The notes under the pieces are model-generated. The model made no database searches, was not told the origin of the DNA, and saw only the letters and a list, made by a program, of their open reading frames with translations. A DNA stretch of 64,000 nucleotides from Actinomycetota bacterium (GTDB taxonomy: Bacteria > Actinomycetota > Thermoleophilia > BMS3ABIN01): the NCBI GenBank assembly GCA_023382335.1, contig JAMCPM010000001.1:1-64000 (forward strand), given 5' to 3'. Below are positions 43,287 through 56,008 of this stretch, one piece after another; the first letter of the stretch is position 1; each line of letters opens with the position of its first letter. The position numbers were made by a program, and so were the translations under genes.

Positions 43287-43700
43287 ATGCTTCATTCAAA
43301 GACAATCCGGGCCGCCCTGGCGGCTCTCGCTATTATCATCATCGCTGGCGCGATGTTGCTGGCCTCCGGCTGCGGCAGCGGCAATACGCCCAGCGCCGCG
43401 ACCCAGGACATGCTGAACCTGCTGGCGAACCGGGACTTCGGCGGCGCTTACGACGCTTTCGCTTCCAGCTCGCAGATCCGCGCCCAGGTATCGCGGGATG
43501 ATTTCATCAAGCAGATGGGAATATCGCTTCCCGACGGCACCACGCTCACCGACATCAACGTCACCGATGAGAAGATCGACGGCGACAAGGCCACCGTTTC
43601 CTGGACGGCGACGGTCAAGTCCACCAATGCCCAGGACCAGCCCCTGACCGACAGCTTTGCCCTGGTCAAGGAAGACGACGCCTGGAAGGTGGACCAGTAG
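43287..43700 (+). CDS. Small lipoprotein with an NTF2-like domain pattern
   Basis: A 137-residue protein with a signal peptide and lipobox ASGC (lipidated Cys29). The rest matches the usual length and pattern of NTF2-like or DUF4878 lipoproteins (NRDFGGAYDAFASSSQIRAQVSRDDF, then beta strands ending KEDDAWKVDQ). Function unknown. AAAGGGGA precedes the ATG. Confidence 0.75.
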   Translation: MLHSKTIRAALAALAIIIIAGAMLLASGCGSGNTPSAATQDMLNLLANRDFGGAYDAFASSSQIRAQVSRDDFIKQMGISLPDGTTLTDINVTDEKIDGDKATVSWTATVKSTNAQDQPLTDSFALVKEDDAWKVDQ

Positions 43701-43820
43701 CGCACACTTCGGTATAGTACTTCACTTAGTTATCCGGAAGGATAGCCGACCGGTAGCAATCCGGAATGACAACCAACCGGAGCGTTCCCTGCGGGAGCCC
43801 TCCAGAACGGGGAAGCAGCC

Positions 43821-45203
43821 ATGACCAGAAGCGTTAATCCGCATATCTTTCGCGAATACGATGTGCGGGGCCTGGTTGATGAAGACCTCGATATCGAGAC
43901 AGTCGAGCTGCTGGGCAAGGGCTACGGAGCCTACGCGAGATCGTTCGGCTACTCCGAGGCCATAATCGCCCGCGACAACCGTCCCAGCTCCAGGCCTTTC
44001 CGCGACGCCCTGATCGCCGGCATTACTTCCACCGGATGCGACGTCATCGACGTCGGCGAGGTGCCGACGCCGGCCTTTTACTTCTCGCTGCACGAATACG
44101 GCAAGCAGGCCGGAGTGATGATCACCGGCAGCCATAATCCACCACAATACAACGGCTTCAAGCTCTGCCGCGGTCACGGCACCATCTACGGCGAAGAGAT
44201 CCAGAAGCTCAGGCAGATCATCGAAGCCGGTGACTTCCCCGAAGGCGAAGGCAAGGTCACCGAAGCCGACCCCCTTCCCGCCTATGCCGGCTACATCGCC
44301 GGCAACATCAAGCTCGAGCGGCCGCTGAAGGTCGTGGTCGACGCCGGCAACGGCGTCGGCGGCAAGGTGGGTCCCGATCTGCTGCGGCGGCTGGGCTGCG
44401 AGGTGGTCGAGCTCTACTGCGACCTCGACGGCAACTTCCCCAATCATTTCCCGGATCCGACCGTGCCCGCCAATCTCGAAGACCTGATCGCCACGGTCGC
44501 TCGTGAAAAGGCGGACCTCGGCATCTCCTTCGACGGCGACGCCGACCGCATCGGCGCCATCGCCGACGACGGCAGCATCGTCTGGGGAGACCAGTTGATG
44601 ATCCTCTTCTCCCGTGACATCCTGGAGTTGCATCCCGGCGGCACCATCATCTTCGAGGTGAAGTGCTCGCAGGCGCTTATCGACGACATCGAAGCCCACG
44701 GCGGCAAACCGCTGATGTGGAAGACCGGCCATTCGCTGATCGAGGCCAAGATCCGCGAGGAGAAGGCCCTGCTGGCCGGCGAGATGAGCGGCCACATCTA
44801 TTTCGCCGACCGCTACTTCGGCTTTGACGACGCCATCTACTCCGCCTGCCGGCTGGTCGAGTACGTCGCCCGCAAGGGAGTAAAGCTTTCCGGGATCCTC
44901 GCCGACATCCCCCGTTACTATGCCACTCCCGAGCTGCGCATAGAAACCACCGACGAGGAGAAGTTCAAGATCGTGGATACGGTCAAAGCGGAATTCTCGA
45001 AGGACAACAAGATAATCGATATCGACGGCGTCCGCGTCGTCTTCCCCGACGGCTGGGGCCTGGTACGGGCGTCGAACACCTCTCCGGTCGTGGTTGTGCG
45101 CTGCGAGGCCAAGACGCCCGAGCGCCGCGACGAGATCGAGGCCATGATCCTCAAGCGCCTGAAGAAATTCCCCTCTGTCGCGGCCAGCCTGGCACGAGAC
45201 TGA
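43821..45203 (+). CDS. manB: Phosphomannomutase/phosphoglucomutase
   Basis: A 460-residue AlgC-type phosphohexomutase. It has FREYDVRGLVDEDL, the phosphoserine loop MITGSHNPPQYNGFK (near residue 97-111), the metal loop FDGDADRIG and the phosphate-binding RASNTSPVVVVRCEA. It supplies mannose 1-phosphate and/or glucose 1-phosphate. It lies in a cluster with phosphomannose isomerase and a sugar nucleotidyltransferase, consistent with GDP-mannose synthesis. Confidence 0.92.
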   Translation: MTRSVNPHIFREYDVRGLVDEDLDIETVELLGKGYGAYARSFGYSEAIIARDNRPSSRPFRDALIAGITSTGCDVIDVGEVPTPAFYFSLHEYGKQAGVMITGSHNPPQYNGFKLCRGHGTIYGEEIQKLRQIIEAGDFPEGEGKVTEADPLPAYAGYIAGNIKLERPLKVVVDAGNGVGGKVGPDLLRRLGCEVVELYCDLDGNFPNHFPDPTVPANLEDLIATVAREKADLGISFDGDADRIGAIADDGSIVWGDQLMILFSRDILELHPGGTIIFEVKCSQALIDDIEAHGGKPLMWKTGHSLIEAKIREEKALLAGEMSGHIYFADRYFGFDDAIYSACRLVEYVARKGVKLSGILADIPRYYATPELRIETTDEEKFKIVDTVKAEFSKDNKIIDIDGVRVVFPDGWGLVRASNTSPVVVVRCEAKTPERRDEIEAMILKRLKKFPSVAASLARD

Positions 45204-45228
45204 CCGCATCTTTTGCGGGAAGGGATCC

Positions 45229-46260
45229 GTGGCCGCTTCAGCTTCACAACCAGCCCTGGTGGATGCCTTCTTCGCGGCGGAGCTCTCCGGCTCGGCCGTC
45301 TCCCTCGACAGCGCCATCGGCCAGAACTATCCCGGCTGGTTTGCGCGTCTGGCTGATCGCTCCGGATTTGCCCGGGGGCTGGCCCTCTTCAGGCTCGGAC
45401 GCTCTCATCCGATCGTCGGCGCGGTCTGTGACGCCCGGGGGTTCTGGACCTTCCTCTTCCTTGAAGCCTGGCTCGGCAAACGCCCGCCGCGCGTGGTCGT
45501 CTTCGAACTTATCCGGCGCCAGCCTTCCGGCTGGCGCCGTGTCCTGTATCCGTTCTGGTTCCGGTTGATCGCCCGGCCGGCGATGAGGCGGACCCTTCGC
45601 GCCGGGCAGGTGATGACGGCCTGGGAGAAGGACAGATACGCCGGCGTCTTCGGCGTTCCCGCCGGGCGCCTCGAACATATCTCCTGGCCGCTTATCCACC
45701 GCGGCGACGAGCTGCCTCCATTCGATGAGGACCCCGGGCACGAGATGGTGCTTTCATCCGGGCGCCCGGCCTGCGACTGGGAAACGCTTTTCGAGGCTGC
45801 CGCCGGCCGTGAGTGGCCTCTGACGGTCGTCTGTGGTAAAAAAGACCTTCGCCGGCTGGAGGAGCTCAACCGCGGCGGAAGGGCGCGCCTGCTGCACGAT
45901 ATCCCTTTCAAGGAGCATGACGCTTTGCTCAAAAGGGCTTCCGTCTACGTCGTCAGCCTCAAGGAGACCGGCGGCAGCGCCGGGCAGGTCAGGCTCTCCA
46001 ACGCCGTGCGCGCCGGAGCCCCGGTGGTGGCCACGGCCGTCCGGGGCCTGGAAGGCTACATAACCGACGGGGAGACCGGCCTTACCGTCCGGCCTGGAGA
46101 CGGGCGGGAGATGAGGAGCGCCATCGAGAGCCTGCTCGCGGATGCGGCCAGAAGGAAGATGCTAAGGACCGCCGCTTTCGAGCGGGCCCGCGGTTGGACT
46201 TTCGAGCAATATATTGACAGGATGCGCGAAATGATAGGGGCCGGGCCGAAGGCCGGCTGA
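45229..46260 (+). CDS. Glycosyltransferase (GT4-like)
   Basis: A 343-residue protein starting at GTG 45229 behind GGGAAGGGA. The C-terminal half is a GT-B donor domain (ARLLHDIPFKEHDALLKRASVYVVSL, then QVRLSNAVRAGAPVVATAVRGLEGYITDGETGLTV). The N-terminal half is less typical and has an amphipathic or membrane-facing region (LYPFWFRLIARPAMRRTLRAG). The nucleotide sugar and acceptor are unknown. It sits between phosphomannomutase and phosphomannose isomerase genes. Confidence 0.82.
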   Translation: MAASASQPALVDAFFAAELSGSAVSLDSAIGQNYPGWFARLADRSGFARGLALFRLGRSHPIVGAVCDARGFWTFLFLEAWLGKRPPRVVVFELIRRQPSGWRRVLYPFWFRLIARPAMRRTLRAGQVMTAWEKDRYAGVFGVPAGRLEHISWPLIHRGDELPPFDEDPGHEMVLSSGRPACDWETLFEAAAGREWPLTVVCGKKDLRRLEELNRGGRARLLHDIPFKEHDALLKRASVYVVSLKETGGSAGQVRLSNAVRAGAPVVATAVRGLEGYITDGETGLTVRPGDGREMRSAIESLLADAARRKMLRTAAFERARGWTFEQYIDRMREMIGAGPKAG

Positions 46261-46347
46261 CAAAGGAACGAAGCAGCGGGCCGGCTCGCAGGAGACTGGG
46301 CCCGGGTATTAAATAAACGATAAGCAAACGAGGCGATAGGTGGTCAT

Positions 46348-47400
46348 ATGCAACAACTGGATGACATAGAGCTTATCCGGAATCTGGATTCCCAGGACCA
46401 GTTCGGCATGGTCGCCGGGCTGCCGGGGCAGATGTTCGACGCCTACACGGCCGGCGGCAAGGTTGCCCTGGAAGCCGGGGGAGAAGTCGGCGGCATCGCC
46501 GTAGCCGGCATGGGCGGCTCCGCCATCGGCGCCGATGTGATCGGTTCGGTATACGACGCCGAGCTGCCGAGCCCGATGGTGACGGTTCGCGGCTACAGGC
46601 TGCCCCACTGGATCAGCAGCCGCAGCCTCGTCTTCATCGTCAGCTATTCCGGAAACACCGAGGAAACGATCTCTTGCCTGCACGAAGCCCTCGAGAGGGG
46701 CTGCCGCATAATCTGCCTGAGCACCGGAGGGAAGATCGGCGAGATCGCCGCCGAGAAAGGTTTGCCCTTAATCCAGGTGCCAAGCAGCCTGCAGCCGCGG
46801 GCAGCCATGGGCTGGCTGTCGGTGCCCATCGCCGCCTGCCTGGAGAATCTCGGCCTGATCGAGGCCGTGGAGGAAGACGTGCGCGAGGCCTCCTCCGAGC
46901 TGCAAAAATGCATCGAGCTATACGGTCCCGGGAATCCGTCGGCGGCGAACCCGGCCAAGCAGCTGGCGGCCGAGCTCTTCGAGCGGGTGCCGGTCATCTA
47001 CGGCTCGGAAGTTACCGCGGTCGCGGCGCTGCGCTGGAAGTGCCAGATCAACGAGAACGCCAAGGCGCTGGCCTTCAGCAACCAGTTTCCCGAGCTCAAC
47101 CACAACGAGATCGTCGGCTGGGAGCATCCGGCCGGGGACATGGAGCGATACCGGGTGATCTATCTCACCGACGGCAAGCTGCACCCGCAAAACGTGAAAC
47201 GGATGGACATCACCGCCGGACTGCTCGAACAGTATGTAGGTGAGATCCGGCGCTATCCCACTTCCGGCGAAGGCCGCCTGGCCCGGCTGCTGTCGAGCAT
47301 AAACCTGGGCGATTACCTCTCGCTCTACCTGGCGATACTTTACGGGATCGACCCCTCTCCGGTGGAGCGGATCGAGAACCTGAAGAAGCAGCTGGCCTGA
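46348..47400 (+). CDS. Bifunctional phosphoglucose/phosphomannose isomerase
   Basis: A 350-residue SIS-fold isomerase of the archaeal/actinobacterial bifunctional type. It has AVAGMGGSAIGADVI, VSYSGNTEETISCL and NELNHNEIVGW-like NQFPELNHNEIVGWE (catalytic Glu/His region). It interconverts fructose 6-phosphate with glucose and mannose 6-phosphates and feeds the mutase encoded upstream. Confidence 0.92.
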   Translation: MQQLDDIELIRNLDSQDQFGMVAGLPGQMFDAYTAGGKVALEAGGEVGGIAVAGMGGSAIGADVIGSVYDAELPSPMVTVRGYRLPHWISSRSLVFIVSYSGNTEETISCLHEALERGCRIICLSTGGKIGEIAAEKGLPLIQVPSSLQPRAAMGWLSVPIAACLENLGLIEAVEEDVREASSELQKCIELYGPGNPSAANPAKQLAAELFERVPVIYGSEVTAVAALRWKCQINENAKALAFSNQFPELNHNEIVGWEHPAGDMERYRVIYLTDGKLHPQNVKRMDITAGLLEQYVGEIRRYPTSGEGRLARLLSSINLGDYLSLYLAILYGIDPSPVERIENLKKQLA

Positions 47401-47544
47401 GGCGCTTTCGCCAGCGCGCCTGACGCCGCAAAAGGCCTCATTTCGTAGTATACTAACCGGACCTAAAAGCAGCGCTTTCCAGCGCCTGCCTCGCGTTTCC
47501 CACAAGGGGATTTCAGTAGAATCTGTTTTCAAGCTGGCTTGTCT

Positions 47545-47572
47545 GCGGCCCATGACACCCGAACAGGGCCGC
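47545..47572 (+). other. Hairpin in the ahcY leader
   Basis: GCGGCCC (47545-47551) and GGGCCGC (47566-47572) form a 7-bp stem with a 14-base loop, 32 bases before the ahcY start. The loop contains ATGACACCCGAACA, faintly like part of the SAM-I core, but the rest of that riboswitch is not visible. It may be a leader structure or a weak regulatory element. Confidence 0.4.
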
Positions 47573-47585
47573 GAATCAGCCGTAA

Positions 47586-48872
<1,287 letters not shown>

Positions 48873-48909
48873 ACAGAGTCAGCCACTTGAATCAGTTACG
48901 AGCCAAATC

Positions 48910-49953
<1,044 letters not shown>

Positions 49954-51069
49954 TTGAAAGCGATGGTTCTGGCAGCCGGTCTGGGAACTAGGCTGCGGCC
50001 GCTCACCGGTTCGATCTCCAAGCCGATGGCGCCGATCGTCAACCGGCCGGTCATGTACCATATCCTCCGGCTGATACGGAAGCACGGCTTCAATCAGGCC
50101 GTCGCCAACCTGCATTACCATCCTCACGCCATCACCAACTATTTCGGGCGCGGCCAGCGGGTCGGCCTCGAGCTGCGCTATTCCCTGGAGCCGGAACTCC
50201 TGGGAACCGCCGGCGGCGTCAAGGCGATGCAGCGCTTCCTCGCCGACGGGACCTTCCTGGTCATCAGCGGCGACGCCCTCACCGATCTCGACCTGACCAC
50301 GCTGCTGAGGCAGCACCGCGAATCAGGCGGCATCGCAACCCTGGCCCTGAAGCGGGTCGACGACCCCAGCAAATTCGGCGTGGTCATCCGCGACAAGGAC
50401 GGCCTCATCCTGGGCTTCCAGGAAAAACCCGAGACCGGCACGGAATTGAGCAACCTCTGCAATTGTGGTATCTACATCTTCGAACCGTCGATCTTCGACC
50501 ACATCCCCAAGGACAATTTTTACGATTTCGGCACACAGCTGTTTCCCGAGTTCGTCACCCGCGAGATCCCCTTTTACGGTTTTGAGATCGACGGTTACTG
50601 GAACGATGTCGGCAGCCTCGAGCAGTACCGCATCGGCAACTTCGACGCTCTCACCGGCAAGGTCGACGTCGAGATCCCCGGGAAGGAGCGCTCTCCCGGG
50701 ATCCACGTGGGCAAGGGCACGCGCATCTCGCGCTCGGCCAAGCTGATCCCGCCGATCCTGCTGGGTGATTACTGCCGCGTCGGCGAGGACGTCAGCCTCA
50801 CCGGCCCGCTGGTCATCGGCGACCATAGCATCATCGAGAAAGGCGCGGCGCTGGAGGGAGTCATCAAGTGGCGCGCGGCCCAGACCGGGGCCGGGGCCAA
50901 GGTCGAGGGCGGCATCATCGGGCGGGGGGCGTACATCCGCGACGAAGTCTACATCCACGACCGGGTGGTCGTCGGCGACCGCTGCGTCATCGGCGCCGGC
51001 AGCGTCCTGGACGAGGCGGTCCACCTCGAACCTTTCACCGTCATCGAGGCCGACAGCCACGTCCGCTAA
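49954..51069 (+). CDS. Sugar-1-phosphate nucleotidyltransferase (GDP-mannose pyrophosphorylase-like)
   Basis: A 371-residue enzyme with an N-terminal nucleotidyltransferase domain (MVLAAGLGTRLRPLT, FLVISGDALTDLD, FQEKPETG, EIDGYWNDVGSLEQYR). The C-terminal part is a left-handed beta-helix of hexapeptide repeats (about 250-371). With the neighbouring mutase and isomerase, GDP-mannose or another NDP-sugar is the likely product. TTG 49954 directly follows the mtnA stop and has GAAAGG 8 bases upstream. Confidence 0.88.
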   Translation: MKAMVLAAGLGTRLRPLTGSISKPMAPIVNRPVMYHILRLIRKHGFNQAVANLHYHPHAITNYFGRGQRVGLELRYSLEPELLGTAGGVKAMQRFLADGTFLVISGDALTDLDLTTLLRQHRESGGIATLALKRVDDPSKFGVVIRDKDGLILGFQEKPETGTELSNLCNCGIYIFEPSIFDHIPKDNFYDFGTQLFPEFVTREIPFYGFEIDGYWNDVGSLEQYRIGNFDALTGKVDVEIPGKERSPGIHVGKGTRISRSAKLIPPILLGDYCRVGEDVSLTGPLVIGDHSIIEKGAALEGVIKWRAAQTGAGAKVEGGIIGRGAYIRDEVYIHDRVVVGDRCVIGAGSVLDEAVHLEPFTVIEADSHVR

Positions 51070-51193
51070 GCCATGCGGTCGTGCCCGCCAGGAGAGGCAG
51101 GACCTGCAGGTTCGCATCCTGGCTCCCGGCCAATTCCCTGTTCTTAATTTCGAAAGCCCGCCTTTCATTTTGATAGGTGGCTATTTTTCTTTG

Positions 51194-51222
51194 TTGACTA
51201 CTTTAATCTCACGTGATAGTTT
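51194..51222 (+). promoter_or_regulatory. Possible promoter of the 1570-residue surface protein gene
   Basis: TTGACT (51194-51199), 17-base spacer, TAGTTT (51217-51222), in a locally AT-rich region about 75 bases upstream of the ATG. The -10 match is weak. Confidence 0.45.
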
Positions 51223-51295
51223 GCGTCTGGGGTAGGAATGTTGGCACAGAATCTCGGGTCAGTTGTTTTTACAATTTGACGGTGGGAGGTAAAGG

Positions 51296-54200
51296 ATGGG
51301 TAGCGCTGCAAACCTTGACCAGCCTTCCCCTAAAGGTGGCCATTTGCGCTACCTTTTTGTTTTCCTGCTTTCCATCGCTGCTTTCTATCTCTGCTTCTTA
51401 TTATATTTCTTTGCATCCGCGCGAGCCCAGATCAATACCAACCCTGGTGACCAATATGTCTTTGGCGCCGATTCACCGGTGTACGTTTTTGGTTTGGATC
51501 AGTCACGACCGGCCTTAAAGAATAACATCGTCCTTTGGTCGCAATATGATTCTTTCTACTTTCCTGGTACTACGACCCCCTCATATCGAAACCGCATATT
51601 CTACAAAGACTTATCCAAGGGCCCCGGTGAAGCTGGCCATGCCCTTTTTGAAAACGAATTAGCGGGGGAAATGCCAGCCATTAGCCAAGGCTCAAACAGG
51701 TTGGTCTGGTCGGAATGGAACGGCTCAAACAGGCAACTGTATGTTAAAGACGTTGATTTCTCCAGCTACAACGGTTGTCAGGAAAAAACACTTGCTTTGT
51801 GCGGCGCCGCACCTCTGCCTACCAGCACCTACTGGCAAGCCTATCCCGCTGTGTCTCCGGATGGAAACAAGGTAGTCTGGCAGGATGGTACAGGCAGCTA
51901 TCCGCAGATCCATTACTATGACTTTAATACGGGTATAGATCAGGTGGTAAATAGTCTATCCATGCACGATCAGGAACAACCCTCGGTCGACAATGAATGG
52001 ATTGTCTGGAGCGAGAACTGGGAGAACAACTATTTTGGCTGGAACCATAGCGCCGTCTATGCCAAGAACATAATCACCGGAAATTTAATAACCGTAGCAC
52101 AAAACAGTGGATCATCAAATACATCGGTCGATAGTGCCAAGCTAGGTCACAACGCCGCCGGGGAGCCGGTAATTGCGTACATATCGAGGAACTACTCGAA
52201 CGGCACGAGCGAACTTAGGATTCACAACCTTTCTACCGGGTCAGATCAGCAACTGATATCGGGTAATGGCCGACTGGATAGACCGTTCATTGACGGCGAC
52301 AAAGTGGTATATCAAGAATCAGTTTCGGGAACTAACAAAATCGCTCTTTACGATCTTACCTCTCATGTTAACCAGACTGTCTCTCAAGACTCTGGAAGAA
52401 ATCCTGCCGTTTCAGCAAGCTCCAAGTACATAGTCTGGCAAAACCTGAAACAAACACCGTATGAGATCTATTACAACCGCATAGGGGATACGGCGCAGAC
52501 GTTCGCAGATCGCTATAAACCGGAGCTTAAGATGACAAATGGGGAAAACTTTGCGCCGATGCCAGTCGAGCAGTTTCTTACCGCTCCCCGAACCATATTA
52601 AGAAAGAGATATCAGGATACACTGCCGGAAACTTTGCAATTTAGAGTGCCTAATCCTTCTGCTCAAGATTTGGCAAAATTCGCAGCGACTCCCGATCTTT
52701 TTGTTGATTTATCTGGCAATTCAATCGATGCGGGTGGTGGTGACCCCTCCACGACCATCGACCGTGGCAACATATACGACAATTACGTTAGGCCTTATCT
52801 TGATCGCAGAAGTCAATTTCCTTGCACGATATATGCCAGGCTGGTTTCAAAACCACCAGATAGAGCAAGTACGGCTATTCAGTATTGGATATTTTACTAT
52901 GCCAATGATTTTTCTGAATTATTTCACGAGGGTGACTGGGAACTTGTGCAAGTAGATCTAGACCGAAATCTCCAGCCTTCCTCAACGCAATACAGCAGCC
53001 ATGGCGGTGGTAGATGGCGACATTGGAATGGTGACGGCGCAGTCGAAAAGTCTGCCCTTTCCCCAGATAAACCAGTTGTTTACGTAGCCATGGGTTCCCA
53101 TGCGAATTACTATCATGCGGGAGAATATGGAATTGCTCCCCTATCATGGGATGTTGCAGGGGGGGATGGCGATACAATAAATGCTCCTGCTAAAGTAATA
53201 CCGGAACCAAATCAAGCTACCGATCCTCAGTTTGATTGGCTGAATTTCCAAGGCCAATGGGGCGAATATACGGGAGCGAATGTGGGAATTGCGGGTCTCG
53301 AATGGGGCGGCTTCAGGGATGGTCCTGACAACCCCCCTGTTCAACCGTATTGGAACAATGCTTTCGCTTGGCCAAATGTAATATGCGATTCGTGCAAGGA
53401 TGAAACCGCAGATGGCACTGAAGCCCAACTAACGGTTCTTTCCCCGGTTGACATCCGCATTTACGATTCTCAAGGAAGAGTAATGGGAAAGAATCTCGGC
53501 CCGAATGATATCCCCATACCTGGAGCGGAGTACATAGAATATCCCGAACTTCATAGAAAAAGCATCATCATTCATGGCAGTGATATAAATCCGGGATATA
53601 GGATCGAAGCAGATGGTACTGATACCGGCACCGCCGATTTTATTGTTACCGCTCCCGATCATCCGGGAGGGTCGGTAGATACGCTTAATTACAATGCGCT
53701 CCAAGTTAATAAGGGAACCAAGGTAACAATGACATTGGATTCAACCAAGAATTACACGATAAATGTTGACGCAACTGGAGATGGCACGAATGTAATCCAA
53801 AAAACACCCGATACGACCACAACAAAAAGCGTTGACTTTACGCCTCCGGCTAAGGTGCCCGATCTTGCCGCAGTCGGGGTTCCAGGAGGTTCTGCTATTC
53901 TAAGTTTTACCGCCCCTGGAGATGATGGCAATACAGGAGCCGCATCGTCATATGATCTGCGTTATTCAACCTCGGCCATCACTGATCAGTACTGGAAAGA
54001 TGCCATTCCAACTAGTGGTCTGCCAACAACCCTGGCTGCGGGGAGTACACAGACTGCAACAATAAATGGACTCCTTCCAGGTACAACCTATTACTTTGGT
54101 CTCAAGGCAATTGACAAAGTGGGTCTGGAATCACCGCTTTCAAACATCGCATCCGCGCGCATCCCAATTGCCACGACGACAACGGGTGCAGCAACCGCAG

Positions 54201-56008
54201 TTCCGTCTTCTCTATATTCCATTGCAGTATCTGTGCCCTACACTGGCGACGAAAACTCAGACGGAGCCGCCCTTATTCAGTACAAGCTCTCGGGCGACGC
54301 CACCTGGAGCGAATATGGCACTGTTTCGCATCCATCAACAACTGCTACCATTTATGACCTGACTGCCAACGCTTCCTACGATGTCTATGTAACCTATCAG
54401 GATCCAGATGGCGTCAACGGAACCGCAGGTCAGCAGATCAGTGCCATCCAGTTACCTGCGCCGCCATCAGCCACTAATGTCGGACCCTCGGGCACCATCT
54501 TTGGCGGCACGGCGACAGTAAACGCCAGTCTTTCGGCGGGTTATGGCATAAACCCGGCTGCTGTCTCTGTGACTCTCGATGGCAACCTGATTTCCGGCTG
54601 CACTGTAACCACCAGTGCTCTTTCCTGCCTGGTCAGCGGTCTAACCTTCGGACCGCATGTGATCGGCGGCTCTGTTGGCGATAACGCCGGCAACACAGCA
54701 CCAATTACAGGCTCTTTTAACGTAGGCGACAACACGGCGCCAGCCGTAGCAGACGTACTTCCCACAGATACCGTCTATGGCGGTTCAGCCATTGTCGGAG
54801 CCGATTACAGCGATCCAGGCATAGCCAGCGGTATCGATACCGCCTCGGTAGTGGTTTACTTGGACGGGAATGAGATAAACAGCTGCACGGCTAATGAGAC
54901 AAACGTCTCCTGTGAGACCAGCGGCCTAGCCTCCGGCACACACACCATTAGTGGCTCGGTTGCAGACAACTCCGGCAACGTTACGTCCTTTAGCGGCAGT
55001 TTCTTGATGATTGAGTGGTCTCAGGCTTCAGTCATCTACCAGTCGGGCCTAATTCCTTCCCAGCCGAGCCTTTACCAGCTTACTGACGGGCGTACCCTGC
55101 TTGTCTATACCGAGCAGTTTACCAATACCCTAAAGTTCGAGGTTTCCTCCGACGGTGTAAACTGGCAGGTGCCCCAGGGCTCCACCGGCACCATTCCCTA
55201 CGCCGCCGGGACGCAGCCAAGTATTACCCAGCTCTCATCGGGACAAATCGTAGTGAGCTACGCCAATTATGTCTATAACCCGTTCCTTGGCCATTACGTT
55301 TGGAATATCGCAATTACAAGCTCAAACGATCTGATTAACTGGTCCTGGCCTAGCGGAGCCTGGGTTTCTGATTCACTGGCCCCTACAGTTACCGCGCTGG
55401 ACAATAACCAGATGCTTTTAACCTACGCCAGGCAAACAGCGCCCAACCCCGGAAACATCGATACCAAAATAGGCATCTGGAACGGCAGTTACTTTAGCTG
55501 GGGACTCTCTGAAACGCTGGTTTACGGCGACTCCCATTACAGCTCCAAGCCCAGCGTGGCCAACCTGGGGAACAACGAAATCCTCTGCGCCTTCTATCAG
55601 GACACCGTCTACCATGATAACAACGACATCCTGGCCAGAAATATCTATGCCGTGCGCTCAACAGACGGGGGCGTCACCTGGCAAAACCAGACGCCCACAC
55701 CTGTCTACACCGGACCCGGCGCCGACTTCTGGCCTTCGCTTATTAAGCTAAGCGACGGCAGAGTAGTCTGCGCTTTTACTACCAGCGACGGGGGCAGCGT
55801 TGACCAGCTAAATATCGAGATGGTGATCTCAAGCGACAGGGGCTGCACCTGGGGCAGTCCGCAGATGATATCTATGGCAGGTCACTCAGAAACCTGGCCC
55901 GCCATTGCCCAAAGACCCGACGGCTCGCTTATCGCCGTCTGGGACAGTGACCCAAGTCAGGTGAGCAATGTGTATTATCTGTATTCGAGCCGGTTGATAG
56001 TGCCGTAA
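51296..56008 (+). CDS. Large exported multidomain protein: TolB-like propeller, Vps62, FN3, Ig-like and sialidase-like domains
   Basis: A 1570-residue protein with GGAGG 7 bases before the ATG and one N-terminal hydrophobic signal or anchor (about 19-40). In order: TolB-like blades (about 50-400; repeated W-S or V-W-Q strands such as KVVWQD, WIVWSE, YIVWQN), a Vps62-like domain (about 470-700; YWIFYYANDFSELFHEGDWE, then VYVAMGSHANYY), and one clear FN3 domain followed by a second FN3-like one (about 850-1060). Next come two related Ig-like repeats, each with a close Cys pair (about 1065-1240), and a C-terminal BNR/sialidase-like propeller (about 1243-1570; STDGGVTWQNQ, SSDRGCTWGS). No C-terminal anchor is seen. 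Base composition and codon use are more AT-rich than neighbours, especially in the first two thirds, suggesting horizontal origin. Confidence 0.85.
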   Translation: MGSAANLDQPSPKGGHLRYLFVFLLSIAAFYLCFLLYFFASARAQINTNPGDQYVFGADSPVYVFGLDQSRPALKNNIVLWSQYDSFYFPGTTTPSYRNRIFYKDLSKGPGEAGHALFENELAGEMPAISQGSNRLVWSEWNGSNRQLYVKDVDFSSYNGCQEKTLALCGAAPLPTSTYWQAYPAVSPDGNKVVWQDGTGSYPQIHYYDFNTGIDQVVNSLSMHDQEQPSVDNEWIVWSENWENNYFGWNHSAVYAKNIITGNLITVAQNSGSSNTSVDSAKLGHNAAGEPVIAYISRNYSNGTSELRIHNLSTGSDQQLISGNGRLDRPFIDGDKVVYQESVSGTNKIALYDLTSHVNQTVSQDSGRNPAVSASSKYIVWQNLKQTPYEIYYNRIGDTAQTFADRYKPELKMTNGENFAPMPVEQFLTAPRTILRKRYQDTLPETLQFRVPNPSAQDLAKFAATPDLFVDLSGNSIDAGGGDPSTTIDRGNIYDNYVRPYLDRRSQFPCTIYARLVSKPPDRASTAIQYWIFYYANDFSELFHEGDWELVQVDLDRNLQPSSTQYSSHGGGRWRHWNGDGAVEKSALSPDKPVVYVAMGSHANYYHAGEYGIAPLSWDVAGGDGDTINAPAKVIPEPNQATDPQFDWLNFQGQWGEYTGANVGIAGLEWGGFRDGPDNPPVQPYWNNAFAWPNVICDSCKDETADGTEAQLTVLSPVDIRIYDSQGRVMGKNLGPNDIPIPGAEYIEYPELHRKSIIIHGSDINPGYRIEADGTDTGTADFIVTAPDHPGGSVDTLNYNALQVNKGTKVTMTLDSTKNYTINVDATGDGTNVIQKTPDTTTTKSVDFTPPAKVPDLAAVGVPGGSAILSFTAPGDDGNTGAASSYDLRYSTSAITDQYWKDAIPTSGLPTTLAAGSTQTATINGLLPGTTYYFGLKAIDKVGLESPLSNIASARIPIATTTTGAATAVPSSLYSIAVSVPYTGDENSDGAALIQYKLSGDATWSEYGTVSHPSTTATIYDLTANASYDVYVTYQDPDGVNGTAGQQISAIQLPAPPSATNVGPSGTIFGGTATVNASLSAGYGINPAAVSVTLDGNLISGCTVTTSALSCLVSGLTFGPHVIGGSVGDNAGNTAPITGSFNVGDNTAPAVADVLPTDTVYGGSAIVGADYSDPGIASGIDTASVVVYLDGNEINSCTANETNVSCETSGLASGTHTISGSVADNSGNVTSFSGSFLMIEWSQASVIYQSGLIPSQPSLYQLTDGRTLLVYTEQFTNTLKFEVSSDGVNWQVPQGSTGTIPYAAGTQPSITQLSSGQIVVSYANYVYNPFLGHYVWNIAITSSNDLINWSWPSGAWVSDSLAPTVTALDNNQMLLTYARQTAPNPGNIDTKIGIWNGSYFSWGLSETLVYGDSHYSSKPSVANLGNNEILCAFYQDTVYHDNNDILARNIYAVRSTDGGVTWQNQTPTPVYTGPGADFWPSLIKLSDGRVVCAFTTSDGGSVDQLNIEMVISSDRGCTWGSPQMISMAGHSETWPAIAQRPDGSLIAVWDSDPSQVSNVYYLYSSRLIVP

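Noticed and set aside
43722-45317. Long minus-strand open frame opposite the phosphomannomutase gene
   Set aside because: It is the antisense shadow of a conserved gene in GC-rich DNA, shows no protein motif and has no ribosome site.
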